Made by a program: the position numbers and the translations under genes
Shown here: positions 35,091 to 44,272 of the stretch, piece by piece
Layout: every line of letters begins with the position of its first letter
Position numbering within the stretch: position 1 is the stretch's first letter
Assembly (NCBI RefSeq): GCF_963675455.1
Contig: NZ_OY776217.1
Location: 1,280,001-1,344,000 of the forward strand
Direction: 5' to 3'
From: Emcibacter sp.
GTDB lineage: Bacteria; Pseudomonadota; Alphaproteobacteria; Sphingomonadales; Emcibacteraceae
DNA: 64,000 bases
Notes under the pieces: model-generated
What the model was told of the DNA's origin: nothing
The model's input: the letters and a program-made list of their open reading frames with translations, nothing else
Database searches by the model: none

Positions 35091-35567
35091 TCAGTCCCGG
35101 AGAGATTCCAGAATCTTGTGTTTCGGATGGCATTTTGCCGGCCAGGGGTGGCCGATGTCCTGCATCTGGGCATTAATGATTTCCGTCTCCAGCCGAACGA
35201 CTTCATCACCGGCGAAAATCAGGTCGATGAGCCAGTTGCCGTTCTCTGCCTGTCTGGCTTCAACGGTGAGAAGCTCAAGCACGTGGGATTTCAGGGTAAC
35301 GGGGAAATTCTGGCGGCTGACTTTGAGCACGTCGTTGAAATGCAGTCCGGTCCGTATCCGACAGCAGGCGTTGCTTTCCACGTCCAGCGGTTTGCCGGTC
35401 TCGCTGCAGGTCTGTTCCCAGGTATAGCGATTGAGCATCAGCACAAAGCGGCGCTCGGCGGGAAGATAGGTGATATCCTCCATGACGGTTACCGCGTCCT
35501 GCAGATAGGCCGCCATAACAAGCAGATCTTCCTCGTCTTCCGCCTTGAGTCTCAATGGATTAAACAT
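35091..35567 (-). CDS. DUF2948 family protein
   Basis: The protein has 158 aa. LRLKAEDEEDLLVMAAYLQD near the start is the DUF2948 hallmark, and the C-terminus reads GHPWPAKCHPKHK. The function is unknown, but the gene is widely kept next to murA and the his genes in alphaproteobacteria. ATG 35567 follows GAAGGAG and is preferred to the upstream codon. Confidence 0.88.
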   Translation of the reverse strand: MFNPLRLKAEDEEDLLVMAAYLQDAVTVMEDITYLPAERRFVLMLNRYTWEQTCSETGKPLDVESNACCRIRTGLHFNDVLKVSRQNFPVTLKSHVLELLTVEARQAENGNWLIDLIFAGDEVVRLETEIINAQMQDIGHPWPAKCHPKHKILESLRD

Positions 35568-35609
35568 AGGCTCCTTCCCCAACCGTTTCACCATACTATA
35601 GCGTCAGAA

Positions 35610-36908
35610 TCAGACGGCGTCAGCCTTTTCCCGGATAATTTTTGCACCGCACCCGGTCAGTTTCTCGACAAGTCCTTCATAACCGCGGTCCAGGTGGTAG
35701 ATACGATTGACAAAGGTATCGCCCTCGGCGGCCAGTCCGGCCAGCACCAGCGACATGGAGGCGCGAAGGTCGGTGGCCATGACCGGTGCGCCCAGCAGCT
35801 TCCTGACCCCGCGCACCGTGGCGGTATTGCCGTGTACGGTAATGTCGGCGCCCATGCGGGCAAGTTCCGGCACATGCATGAAACGGTTTTCAAAGATGGT
35901 TTCGGTAATAACCGAGGCCCCGTCGCACAGGGTCATCAGGGCCATGACCTGGGCCTGCATGTCGGTGGGGAAGCCGGGATAGGGCTGGGTCACCACATTG
36001 ATGCCGCGAATGCGGTCGCTTTTCAGCCAGCACATCAGGCCTCTGTCGGTTTCTTCAAAGCCGAGGCCGGCATCCTTCAGCACATCATAGCTGCCGGTCA
36101 GAACCGGTTTGAGTTTTTCCCCGAGCAGTTCAATACGGCCATTGGTGATGGCGGCGGCGACGGCATAGCTTCCGGCTTCGATCCGGTCCGGCATGACGCT
36201 GTGTTCCGCGCCGTGCAGGCTGGATACTCCTTCAACGGTCAGGGTCTCCGTGCCGATGCCGGTGATCCTGGCACCCATGCCGTTCAGGCAATGAGCGAGG
36301 TCGGAAATTTCCGGTTCCCGGGCCGCATTCTCAATCACGGTTGTGCCTTCAGCCAGGGTCGCGGCCATCAGGATATTTTCGGTGGCGCCGACCGACACCA
36401 GGGGGAAATGAACGGTGCCGCCCTTTAGCCGGCCGCCGGGCGCATGGGCCCGCACGTACCCTTCCTTAAGCTCGATCTCCGCGCCCATTTCCTGAAATCC
36501 CTTGAGGTGCAGGTCGATGGGCCGGTTGCCGATGGCGCAGCCGCCGGGCAGCGACACGGTGGCCTCGCCTTCACGCGCCAGCAGGGGCCCGAGCACCAGG
36601 ATGCTGGCCCGCATCTTGCGCACAATGTCATAGGGCGCGACGGTGCTGGTGATGTCCGGGGTGGAAAGGGACAGGCTCTGGCCGCCGCCCAGGGGGCCGC
36701 CGTCATGCTCAACCGTCAGGCTGGCGCCGTGCCCCTTCAGCAGATCGGACAGGGTTCGGATATCGGCCAGTTGCGGCAGGTTGGAAAGAACAAGGTTATC
36801 TTTTGTCAGAAGTCCGGCACACATGAGCGGCAGGGCCGCATTCTTGGCCCCGCTGATGGGCAGCTGTCCTTCAAGGCGTTCACCGCCGGTAATGACCAGT
36901 CGGTCCAT
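35610..36908 (-). CDS. murA: UDP-N-acetylglucosamine 1-carboxyvinyltransferase
   Basis: The protein has 432 aa. It transfers enolpyruvate to UDP-GlcNAc, the first step of peptidoglycan synthesis. SGAKNAALPLM is the N-terminal signature, and the catalytic Cys lies in LPGGCAIGNRPIDLH, so it is fosfomycin-sensitive in principle. FPTDMQAQ and RMGADI complete the family pattern. It is separated from dcd by eight bases. Confidence 0.97.
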   Translation of the reverse strand: MDRLVITGGERLEGQLPISGAKNAALPLMCAGLLTKDNLVLSNLPQLADIRTLSDLLKGHGASLTVEHDGGPLGGGQSLSLSTPDITSTVAPYDIVRKMRASILVLGPLLAREGEATVSLPGGCAIGNRPIDLHLKGFQEMGAEIELKEGYVRAHAPGGRLKGGTVHFPLVSVGATENILMAATLAEGTTVIENAAREPEISDLAHCLNGMGARITGIGTETLTVEGVSSLHGAEHSVMPDRIEAGSYAVAAAITNGRIELLGEKLKPVLTGSYDVLKDAGLGFEETDRGLMCWLKSDRIRGINVVTQPYPGFPTDMQAQVMALMTLCDGASVITETIFENRFMHVPELARMGADITVHGNTATVRGVRKLLGAPVMATDLRASMSLVLAGLAAEGDTFVNRIYHLDRGYEGLVEKLTGCGAKIIREKADAV

Positions 36909-36916
36909 ATTAGTCC

Positions 36917-37471
36917 TTACAATTTGGGAAGAGTAACGCCGGTCTGGCCCATATATTTGCCGGAGCGCATTTTATAGGAGACCTCGCAGGGTTCATTGCC
37001 CTGCAGGAACAGGAACTGGCAGGCGCCCTCGTTGGCATAGATTTTAGCCGGCAGTGGCGTGGTGTTGGAAAATTCCAGCGTCACATGGCCTTCCCAGCCG
37101 GGCTCCAGCGGGGTCACATTGACGATGATGCCGCAGCGGGCATAGGTGGATTTGCCGAGGCAGATCACCAGCACATCCTCGGGGATGCGGAAATATTCCA
37201 CGGTCCGGGCGAGGGCGAAACTGTTCGGCGGAATGATACAGACGTCGTTCGGCCGGTCGACAAAGCTTTTCTGGGAAAAATCCTTGGGATCGACGACGGC
37301 GCTGTCCACATTGGTGAAGATCTTGAATTCCTCGGACACCCGGGCGTCATAACCGTAAGAGGACAGGCCATAGGAAATCACGCCTTCCCGGTTCTGCCGG
37401 TCGACAAAGGGTTCAATCATGCCTTCGTTTTGGGCTTTTTCCCTGATCCATTTATCGGACATAATGGCCAT
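36917..37471 (-). CDS. dcd: dCTP deaminase
   Basis: The protein has 184 aa. It makes dUTP from dCTP. SSYGYDARVS and the active-site region LGKSTYARCGIIVNVTPLEPGWEGHVTLE (Ser, Arg, catalytic Glu) are complete. The length equals the monofunctional enzyme (about 185-193 aa), not the bifunctional archaeal type. It lies directly upstream of murA and likely shares its transcript. Confidence 0.96.
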   Translation of the reverse strand: MAIMSDKWIREKAQNEGMIEPFVDRQNREGVISYGLSSYGYDARVSEEFKIFTNVDSAVVDPKDFSQKSFVDRPNDVCIIPPNSFALARTVEYFRIPEDVLVICLGKSTYARCGIIVNVTPLEPGWEGHVTLEFSNTTPLPAKIYANEGACQFLFLQGNEPCEVSYKMRSGKYMGQTGVTLPKL

Positions 37472-37537
37472 CTGGTGTAATCCTTTTAAATAATATTTCC
37501 GTTTTCTGTCTTAGCCCAGATAAATTGGGCTGACAAG

Positions 37538-37687
37538 TCAGGAGTCTTCGGAGGGGCCTTTGCCGGGAGACCTTGGAGCCGGGGCCGGTTTCCGGCTCTG
37601 GATTTTGCGTCGTTTCAGATTTTCCCGCAGCGCCTCGGCCAGCCGTTCCTGCTGTTCCTGTCTGGGGTCTTTGTTTTTGTCTGTCAT
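37538..37687 (-). CDS. Small basic protein, 49 aa
   Basis: The frame encodes MTDKNKDPRQEQQERLAEAL, followed by RENLKRRKIQSRKP and a Pro/Ser-rich tail. Similar short proteins with a RLAEALRxNLxRRKxQ core are, to my recollection, common in alphaproteobacteria and have no assigned role. An amphipathic basic helix suggests binding to nucleic acid or another protein. It lies 66 bases upstream of dcd in the same direction. The ribosome site is weak. Confidence 0.6.
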   Translation of the reverse strand: MTDKNKDPRQEQQERLAEALRENLKRRKIQSRKPAPAPRSPGKGPSEDS

Positions 37688-37898
37688 CTATCGTCTGTCT
37701 TTGGGTTATGGCCGCAAAAGGGGGGCGGAATATGGCTTCCCCGGCAGCGGCGGCAGCGTTGTTTTCCCTTTTTACGCACTTGTCCGGCTTTTCGCAATTA
37801 TTTCCATTATTAGGTCTTGCACAGGGCAAAAAGCTATGGCATGTTCCGCGCCATTCCGGCAGGAGTCTTATGCGGACACCTGCCCGCCCGTCTTTCGG

Positions 37899-37973
37899 GC
37901 CGCTGTAGCTCAGTGGTAGAGCGCGTCATTGGTAATGACGAGGCCGAGAGTTCAATTCTCTCCAGCGGCACCA
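37899..37973 (+). tRNA. tRNA-Thr (GGT)
   Basis: The sequence is a complete 75-nt cloverleaf. It has acceptor GCCGCTG/CAGCGGC, D arm GCTC/GAGC, anticodon stem CGTCA/TGACG with loop TTGGTAA (anticodon GGT), T arm GAGAG/CTCTC with loop TTCAATT, discriminator A and encoded CCA. A possible promoter is TTGCAC (37817) with CATGTT (37840) at 17-base spacing. Confidence 0.96.
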
Positions 37974-38224
37974 TTTCTTTCAAAAGTTTCCGGTAGTCGC
38001 TGAAGGCGTCATATTGCCGGCCCCTGAGTTTCCCCTAGATCTTGCGCACTCCCCCCGGTCTGCACTTTACCCGCCGGTAATTATCCCGGTTTATTTTTTC
38101 CGGGCAGATGAAAATTTTCCGATCGGTATGTTTCCTGTTGAATAAATCCGTGCAAAGCTGGTTTAATGGTCCCTATCAACTTCAAAGGTAAAAACAGTTT
38201 TACAGGTCAGGGGAGAGAGTGCGA

Positions 38225-40297
38225 ATGTCAGTCGCCAAACATCACGCCATTTTATTCGAGCCCGTTGCCATTGGGCCGGTGACGGCGCCGAACCGGTTCT
38301 ACCAGGTGCCGCAGTGCAACGGCATGGGGCACAGATATCCGGAATCCATGGCGGCCATGCGTGAAATGAAAGCAGAAGGCGGCTGGGGCACGGTCTGCAC
38401 CGAAGAATGTGAAATACATCCCGGCAGTGATTTGTCGCCCGGCGCCCTGATGCGTCTGTGGGATGACAGCGACCTGCCGACACATATCAACATGGTGGAC
38501 AAGGTGCATGTACACGGGTCACTGGCCGGAATCGAACTTGTGCACAACGGATCCCATGCGAGTAATGATTTCTCCCGCATAGTGCCTGTCGCACCGACCC
38601 ATATTCCCTGTGACAATGACCCGTATCAGGCGAGGGAGATGAGCAAGGCTGACATCAAATCTTTCCGCCAATGGCATCGGGATGCCGCCCTGCGCGCCAG
38701 GCAGGCGGGATATGACATCATCTATACCTATGCCGGTCACAACTATACCCTGCTGATGAAGTTCCTGTCTGCCCGCTATAATCAGCGCAGTGACGAATAT
38801 GGCGGATGTCTGGAAAACCGCGTGCGCCTGCTGAAGGAGGTTCTGATGGATACCAGGGACGCCGTCGGAGACAAATGTGCTGTCGCGCTGCGGCTTGCCG
38901 TGGATGAGTTGATGGGATCCGAGGGATTGCGCTGCGAGGAGGAGGGACGCGAGATTGTTTCCCTGCTGGCCGATATTCCCGACCTGTGGGACGTGAATTT
39001 GTCCGGATGGGAAAATGATACCCAGGGGTCACGCTGGGCAAAGGAAGGTTATCAGGAAGATTTCGTCCGGTTCGTCAAGCAAACCACTAGTAAACCCGTG
39101 GTTGGCGTGGGCCGGTTTACATCCCCGGATACAATGGTTTCAATGATCAGACGGGGCGTGATCGACCTCATTGGCGCGGCCAGGCCGTCGATTGCCGATC
39201 CGTTTCTGCCGCAGAAGATCAAACAGGGCCGAACCGATGAAATTCGGGAATGTATCGGATGCAATATGTGTACGGTCGGCGACTTCAAGGGAGTGCCCAT
39301 CCGGTGCACCCAGAATCCCACCATGGGCGAGGAATTCAGAAAAGGCTGGCATCCGGAAAAAATAGACCCCGCCCGCTCGGAAGATAAAGTCCTGGTGGTT
39401 GGTGCCGGACCGGCCGGACTTGAATGCGCCCTTGCGCTCGCGAACCGTGGATATGAGGTGGTGCTGGCTGAGAAAAGCAAGATCCTCGGCGGTCACCTGC
39501 ATCATGTCGCCACCGGCCTGCCGGGGCTGCAGGAATGGATCAGGGTGGTTGACTACCGCAGCCTGCTGCTTTCCCGCCATCCCCGGGTGAATATTTACCG
39601 CGACAGTCCGCTGACGTCTGAAGATATACTCGCTTTTGGTTTCGAAAGGGTAGTGATTTCCACAGGCGCCCGCTGGCGCACTGATGGTCTGGGACGCAGT
39701 CATTATATGCCAATTCCGGTTGACGGGTCGTGCCAGGTGCTGTCTGTTGATGACATCCTCAAAGGTCGGGTGCCGGACGCAGGGCGGACTGTTGTCGTGT
39801 ATGATGACGACCATTATTTCATGGCAAACTGTATCGCCGAGAAACTGCATGATCAGGGATGCAGGGTTATCTATGTGACGACAGAGGATCGTGTGGCCGG
39901 GTGGACCGAACAAACCCTGGAACAAAGGCGTATTCAGGCGAGGTTACTGAACCTGGGTGTCGAAATTATCTGCAGCCGCAATATTGTGGAAATCCGGCAG
40001 GGTAAATTTCATCTAAGCTGTACCTATACTGACCGGCCGTCAGAACTGCAGGCGGACTGTTTTATACCGGTCACGTCCCGGGCACCGCAGGATGCTCTCT
40101 ATCAGGATTATCTGAGTCAACCGCAGGTATACAGGGCGACCGGTATTAAAGAGGTTGTGGCAATCGGAGATTGTTTTGCGCCGGGCACCATCGCCCAGGC
40201 GGTCTACTCCGGCCATCAGTATGCGCGACAGCTGGATAATCCCGTCGATATCAGCCTTCACTTCAAACGGGAAAATAATCTGGTGTTCTCTGGATAA
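38225..40297 (+). CDS. Trimethylamine/dimethylamine-dehydrogenase-like flavoprotein
   Basis: The protein has 690 aa with three parts. A TIM-barrel old-yellow-enzyme domain starts FEPVAIGPVTAPNRFYQVPQ. Cys31, directly after that, corresponds to the cysteine that binds FMN covalently (6-S-cysteinyl) in trimethylamine dehydrogenase. A [4Fe-4S] cluster follows (Cys343, 346, 349 and 361). A C-terminal ADP/NAD-binding fold begins VLVVGAGPAGLECALALANR. This layout is that of trimethylamine, dimethylamine and histamine dehydrogenases, which pass electrons to ETF. No etfAB or C1 genes are nearby, so the amine substrate is not known. GGGGAGAG precedes ATG 38225. Simple dienoyl-CoA reductases share the layout but usually lack the Cys31 motif. 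Confidence 0.85.
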   Translation: MSVAKHHAILFEPVAIGPVTAPNRFYQVPQCNGMGHRYPESMAAMREMKAEGGWGTVCTEECEIHPGSDLSPGALMRLWDDSDLPTHINMVDKVHVHGSLAGIELVHNGSHASNDFSRIVPVAPTHIPCDNDPYQAREMSKADIKSFRQWHRDAALRARQAGYDIIYTYAGHNYTLLMKFLSARYNQRSDEYGGCLENRVRLLKEVLMDTRDAVGDKCAVALRLAVDELMGSEGLRCEEEGREIVSLLADIPDLWDVNLSGWENDTQGSRWAKEGYQEDFVRFVKQTTSKPVVGVGRFTSPDTMVSMIRRGVIDLIGAARPSIADPFLPQKIKQGRTDEIRECIGCNMCTVGDFKGVPIRCTQNPTMGEEFRKGWHPEKIDPARSEDKVLVVGAGPAGLECALALANRGYEVVLAEKSKILGGHLHHVATGLPGLQEWIRVVDYRSLLLSRHPRVNIYRDSPLTSEDILAFGFERVVISTGARWRTDGLGRSHYMPIPVDGSCQVLSVDDILKGRVPDAGRTVVVYDDDHYFMANCIAEKLHDQGCRVIYVTTEDRVAGWTEQTLEQRRIQARLLNLGVEIICSRNIVEIRQGKFHLSCTYTDRPSELQADCFIPVTSRAPQDALYQDYLSQPQVYRATGIKEVVAIGDCFAPGTIAQAVYSGHQYARQLDNPVDISLHFKRENNLVFSG

Positions 40298-40475
40298 AAA
40301 TGCCTGGCGACCTGTTTAAGGTCGAATGGTTTAAGTCACCAAACTCATAAGAATATAAAGTTATTCAGATATTAAGAATACCTAAACTTATTGTATATAA
40401 GGTATTTCTCATTCAATTAATACAGGCACAGAAAATGTAATTCTGTCAGTCGTGGTACGGGGTTTGAGGATCTGA

Positions 40476-43400
40476 ATGAAAGCTGAATATATCAAGAATT
40501 GGGGGGCTGTATCTGCCATCATAACACCGGGGATGATATGCGCACTGTTGCCGGTCCTTCTGGGCACGATTGTTATTTTCGGATGGTATATGCACCTGCC
40601 CGCCCTTGTTCAGGTCCATAGCAGCTTCGTTCCGATGCAATATAACACAGCGCTGAATTTTATCCTTTGTGGTGGCGCAGCCCTTTTCCTGAATTTCCGC
40701 CAACCGCGTTATGCCCTTCCTGCGGCGTCACTTGCCCTGGTCTTGGCGGCCGGTACTTTGGCTGAATATATATCGGGTGTGGATCTGCGGCTGGATCAGT
40801 TGTTCATGGATCACTATATCACCGTTGCGTCTCCCCATCCGGGGCGTATGTCGCTGAATACAACACTCTGCTATATCATGTCTTCTACGGGTCTGATTCT
40901 TCTGTCTTTAACGGGCAAGAAATATCTCAAAACTTATATCGTATCGACGGTTCTTGGAGGATTTGTCCTGTCGATGGGTTTTTTTTCCGTTCTGGGTTAT
41001 CTGACTGGACTGGAGGTGGCCTATGGCTGGTTTGGTCTGTCGCAGATGGCGATACATACCTCGGTTGGTTTTATCATTCTGGGAACTGCCCTGCTGTTGT
41101 TGGGAAGGCGGTTTTTCTTTTTGTCAGCTTCCCGTCAGCCGCAAACATACTGGTTTGCCTCCTGGGGGATGCCTTTCGTGGTTGGCCTCCTGATCTTCCT
41201 CGAAATGTCCTTTTTGCAGATACAGGCCAGAACTTACGAAGACATTCTGAAGAGTGATGCAGAACGGATGTCGGCTCTGATCGGGGAGGATATGCAGCGC
41301 GTGGCAACCCTCTTGAGGCGTATGTCGGCACGCTGGGACGTCATGGGTGGCATGTCCAGAGAGTTATGGTACCATGATGCCGCCAACTATTACAAAGATT
41401 TCCCGGGGCTTGTCGCGATCGAGTGGATTGATCCGGAAATGATTATTCGCTGGCTCGAACCGCTCAAGGGTAATGAAAGTGTGGTTGGTTTGAGTATAGG
41501 GTTTGAGCCAAATCGGCTGCACATGCTGACTCAGTCCAGATTGAACAGGACAAGTGAGTTTTCCCCGACGGTCGATCTGGTTCAGGGCGGGAAAGCCGTT
41601 CTGGCCAGCCATCCTGTTTTCGTGAAAGACCGATTCGAGGGATGGGTGCTGGCCATCGTCGGTGTTGAAAAACTGTTCTCCGCATATGGTGACCTGGCGC
41701 GTCGTCAGGGATATGAGCTTAATCTCACGGGACGGGACGGAACTATTCTGTTCAGTATGGCAGCGAATGATGATGCCATAGAGGCGGCGGAACTCAGCAC
41801 GTCCATAAGCCTCGCAGAGATGAACTGGACGATAGGTTTGCGTACCACGCCCGAATTCTACCGACAGCACGGATCTCCGATGCGGGCCATGGTGATTGGT
41901 CTGATCTCGGTCCTGTTGCTGACTCTGGCATGGCTTTCCTGGCAATATTTTCGGGGTCGAAATCAGGAAGAACTCTATAACACCTTGTATCAGCGCCAGT
42001 CGGATGCTCTGGATACCATGGTTGACGGGCTTATTGTTATATCGGATCAGGGACTCATCCAGGAAGTTAATAACGCGGCCGTTAAAATGTTCGGTTATGC
42101 ACGGGAAGAACTGATTGGAAAGAATCTCAATCAGTTGATGCCCGAACCTTATCATTCGGCACATGATAAATATATCCAGGATTATCATACCACCCATAAA
42201 CCGACCGTGATCGGCAAGCGAAACACCTTTACCGCACAACGCAAGAACGGTGAAATTTTCCCAATCGGCCTTCAGGTTACGGAAGGAAATTCAGCAGAGG
42301 GAAGGTTTTATACCGGGGTAGTGCAGGATCTGAGTGAAATAAAGGCAACCGAGGAAAAGCTGGAGCGGACCGACGCTCTGCTTAACGCCTCCATGAAAAT
42401 ATCTTCCAGCGGATTTACCGTTTTTGATAAAGATAAGCAGATTGTCGAGGTCAATGACGCGCTGTGTCGCTGGCTGGGGTATAGGCGGGAAGAACTCCTT
42501 GGAATGTCGCTGGAAAAACTCCTGCCAGCGGGTGAGATGAAATCCGCAGATGAGGATGCGGAGAAAGTCTTCACGGGTGAGGCGACCTCCATTCATGCGG
42601 AAGAGGAATTTCTTAAACGAGGTGGTGCAAAGGTGTGGGGCATGTTTTCTGCGACAGCGGTCAAGAATTTAGAAGGCGAAGTCAACTTTGTTGTTGCGCA
42701 TATCATTGATATCCAGCAACAGAAAAGACTGTCTATGAGGCTGGAGGAGTTGCAGTCGTTCCAGGCCCTGATCACGGAAAACAATCCGGATCCGGTTTTT
42801 GTCAAAGACGAAAAATTCCGTATTGTTTACGCCAATCCTGCCTTTCTGTCCCTTTACCCGGAAGAGACACGGGACAAGGTGGTTGGCTATACGACTTTGG
42901 AAGAATTTGTCCCGAAAGAAGTCGACCTGTTTCTTGAGCAGGATAGAAAGGCTTTCGAGGAAGGCAGGTCTGAAATCATGGAAACCATAAGTTTCCCTAA
43001 TGGTGAACAACGGACCTTGTTTACCACCAAAATCAGGTTTGAAAATGCCAGTGGGAAATCCTTCATTCTGGGGGTTTCCCGGGATGTGACCGAGCGGGAA
43101 ACACTTATTAAGAAACTGGAAAAATCCAACAGCGACCTTGATCAGTTTGCCTATATTGCCTCCCATGATCTGAAATCTCCGCTTAATGCCATTATGAAAA
43201 TAGTTGGCTGGCTGGAGGAAGACTGCGAGGATGTTCTGCCGGAAAGCTCGAAGGAACATCTGGAACTTCTGAAAAGCCGGACAGTCAGGATGGCGAAGCT
43301 GCTGAGTGACCTGCTGAGTTATTCCAGAATCAACCGGTATGAGTATGAAAGCGAGCCGGTTTGTCTGGACCAGATGGTTGCCGATATCTTTGGCATGCTG

Positions 43401-43859
43401 GACCATCCGGAGGGCTTCATCTGCACCGCGCCGGAGGTTGGAATCGAGATTCCGAAAGCGCCGCTGGAAATTGTGTTGAGAAATCTGATTTCCAACGCCA
43501 TCAAACATCATGACCGCGACAACGGTGAAATTTTCGTTCACTACGAAAGTCTGCCCCAAAGTCATTTGATTTCCGTTCAGGATGACGGGCCTGGCATCCC
43601 GCCTGATCTGCAGCATAAGGCGGTGGAAATGTTCCAGACCCTGAAGCCGAGGGACCAGGTTGAGGGCAGCGGCATGGGGCTGGCAATCGTGAAGAAAATT
43701 GCCGAACATTACGGTGGATTTCTGGCCATCAAATCTGATGGTCAGAGCGGGACCGCGATAGAGGTGCATTGGCCCAGAGCGGCCGAATCTAATTTTAGCC
43801 TGGAGAAGGAAAATGGACGCTTCAACCAAGGAAGTTACCTTGCTGTTGGTGGAAGATGA
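40476..43859 (+). CDS. Membrane sensor histidine kinase with CHASE and three PAS domains
   Basis: The protein has 1127 aa. About six or seven N-terminal helices (to about 210) are followed by another helix near 235 and a periplasmic CHASE-type domain (about 245-455). One more helix (VIGLISVLLLTLAWLSW) leads to three PAS domains (about 505-620, 625-745, 750-880). The HisKA domain has phospho-acceptor His897 in YIASHDLKSPLNAI, and the HATPase domain has GSGMGLAIVKKIAEHYGG. The first PAS is FixL-like (LMPEPYHSAHDKYIQDYHTT); His563 aligns with the haem ligand of FixL, although many non-haem PAS domains keep it. The gene overlaps the next response regulator by 47 bases, so the two are coupled. Confidence 0.9.
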   Translation: MKAEYIKNWGAVSAIITPGMICALLPVLLGTIVIFGWYMHLPALVQVHSSFVPMQYNTALNFILCGGAALFLNFRQPRYALPAASLALVLAAGTLAEYISGVDLRLDQLFMDHYITVASPHPGRMSLNTTLCYIMSSTGLILLSLTGKKYLKTYIVSTVLGGFVLSMGFFSVLGYLTGLEVAYGWFGLSQMAIHTSVGFIILGTALLLLGRRFFFLSASRQPQTYWFASWGMPFVVGLLIFLEMSFLQIQARTYEDILKSDAERMSALIGEDMQRVATLLRRMSARWDVMGGMSRELWYHDAANYYKDFPGLVAIEWIDPEMIIRWLEPLKGNESVVGLSIGFEPNRLHMLTQSRLNRTSEFSPTVDLVQGGKAVLASHPVFVKDRFEGWVLAIVGVEKLFSAYGDLARRQGYELNLTGRDGTILFSMAANDDAIEAAELSTSISLAEMNWTIGLRTTPEFYRQHGSPMRAMVIGLISVLLLTLAWLSWQYFRGRNQEELYNTLYQRQSDALDTMVDGLIVISDQGLIQEVNNAAVKMFGYAREELIGKNLNQLMPEPYHSAHDKYIQDYHTTHKPTVIGKRNTFTAQRKNGEIFPIGLQVTEGNSAEGRFYTGVVQDLSEIKATEEKLERTDALLNASMKISSSGFTVFDKDKQIVEVNDALCRWLGYRREELLGMSLEKLLPAGEMKSADEDAEKVFTGEATSIHAEEEFLKRGGAKVWGMFSATAVKNLEGEVNFVVAHIIDIQQQKRLSMRLEELQSFQALITENNPDPVFVKDEKFRIVYANPAFLSLYPEETRDKVVGYTTLEEFVPKEVDLFLEQDRKAFEEGRSEIMETISFPNGEQRTLFTTKIRFENASGKSFILGVSRDVTERETLIKKLEKSNSDLDQFAYIASHDLKSPLNAIMKIVGWLEEDCEDVLPESSKEHLELLKSRTVRMAKLLSDLLSYSRINRYEYESEPVCLDQMVADIFGMLDHPEGFICTAPEVGIEIPKAPLEIVLRNLISNAIKHHDRDNGEIFVHYESLPQSHLISVQDDGPGIPPDLQHKAVEMFQTLKPRDQVEGSGMGLAIVKKIAEHYGGFLAIKSDGQSGTAIEVHWPRAAESNFSLEKENGRFNQGSYLAVGGR

Positions 43860-44238
43860 CGATGTGGACGCCATGAATATCGAGCGCGGGTTTCGGAAAA
43901 AACGCATCGCGAACCCGATTGTACGGGCTCATGACGGTGTCGAGGGCCTGCATCTTCTGAAGAATAATACGGTCATTCCACCCTATATCATCCTTCTTGA
44001 TCTACAGATGCCGCGCATGAACGGGTTGGAGTTCCTGGATTATATCCGCGACGATCCCGAGTTGCACGAAAGTGTGGTTTTTGTACTTACCACTTCGCGG
44101 GCCGAGGAAGACATCAATGCCAGCTATAGCAAGCATATTGCCGGGTATTTCGTAAAGGACGAAACCCATGAAAGTTTCATGAAAGTTATCGATGTGCTGC
44201 AGGGCTACTGGAAGATCGTGCATCTTCCCGAAAATTGA
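43813..44238 (+). CDS. Single-domain response regulator (CheY/Rcp1-like)
   Basis: The protein has 141 aa and a lone receiver domain: acidic pair VEDDDVDA, phospho-acceptor Asp63 in ILLDLQMPRMNGLEF, Thr/Ser in VFVLTTSRAEED and Lys in GYFVKDE. There is no output domain. It starts inside the 3' end of the histidine-kinase gene with GAGAAGGA before the ATG. Such lone receivers typically serve bacteriophytochrome-like or PAS kinases and may relay or sink phosphate. It is the probable cognate partner of the preceding kinase. Confidence 0.93.
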   Translation: MDASTKEVTLLLVEDDDVDAMNIERGFRKKRIANPIVRAHDGVEGLHLLKNNTVIPPYIILLDLQMPRMNGLEFLDYIRDDPELHESVVFVLTTSRAEEDINASYSKHIAGYFVKDETHESFMKVIDVLQGYWKIVHLPEN

Positions 44239-44272
44239 GACCAGTTTTTAAAATCAGGGTGCCATAATAACG

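Noticed and set aside
35118..36428. Open plus-strand frame of 436 codons
   Set aside because: Antisense to DUF2948 and murA, both firmly identified; composition (His/Gly-rich) typical of a shadow.
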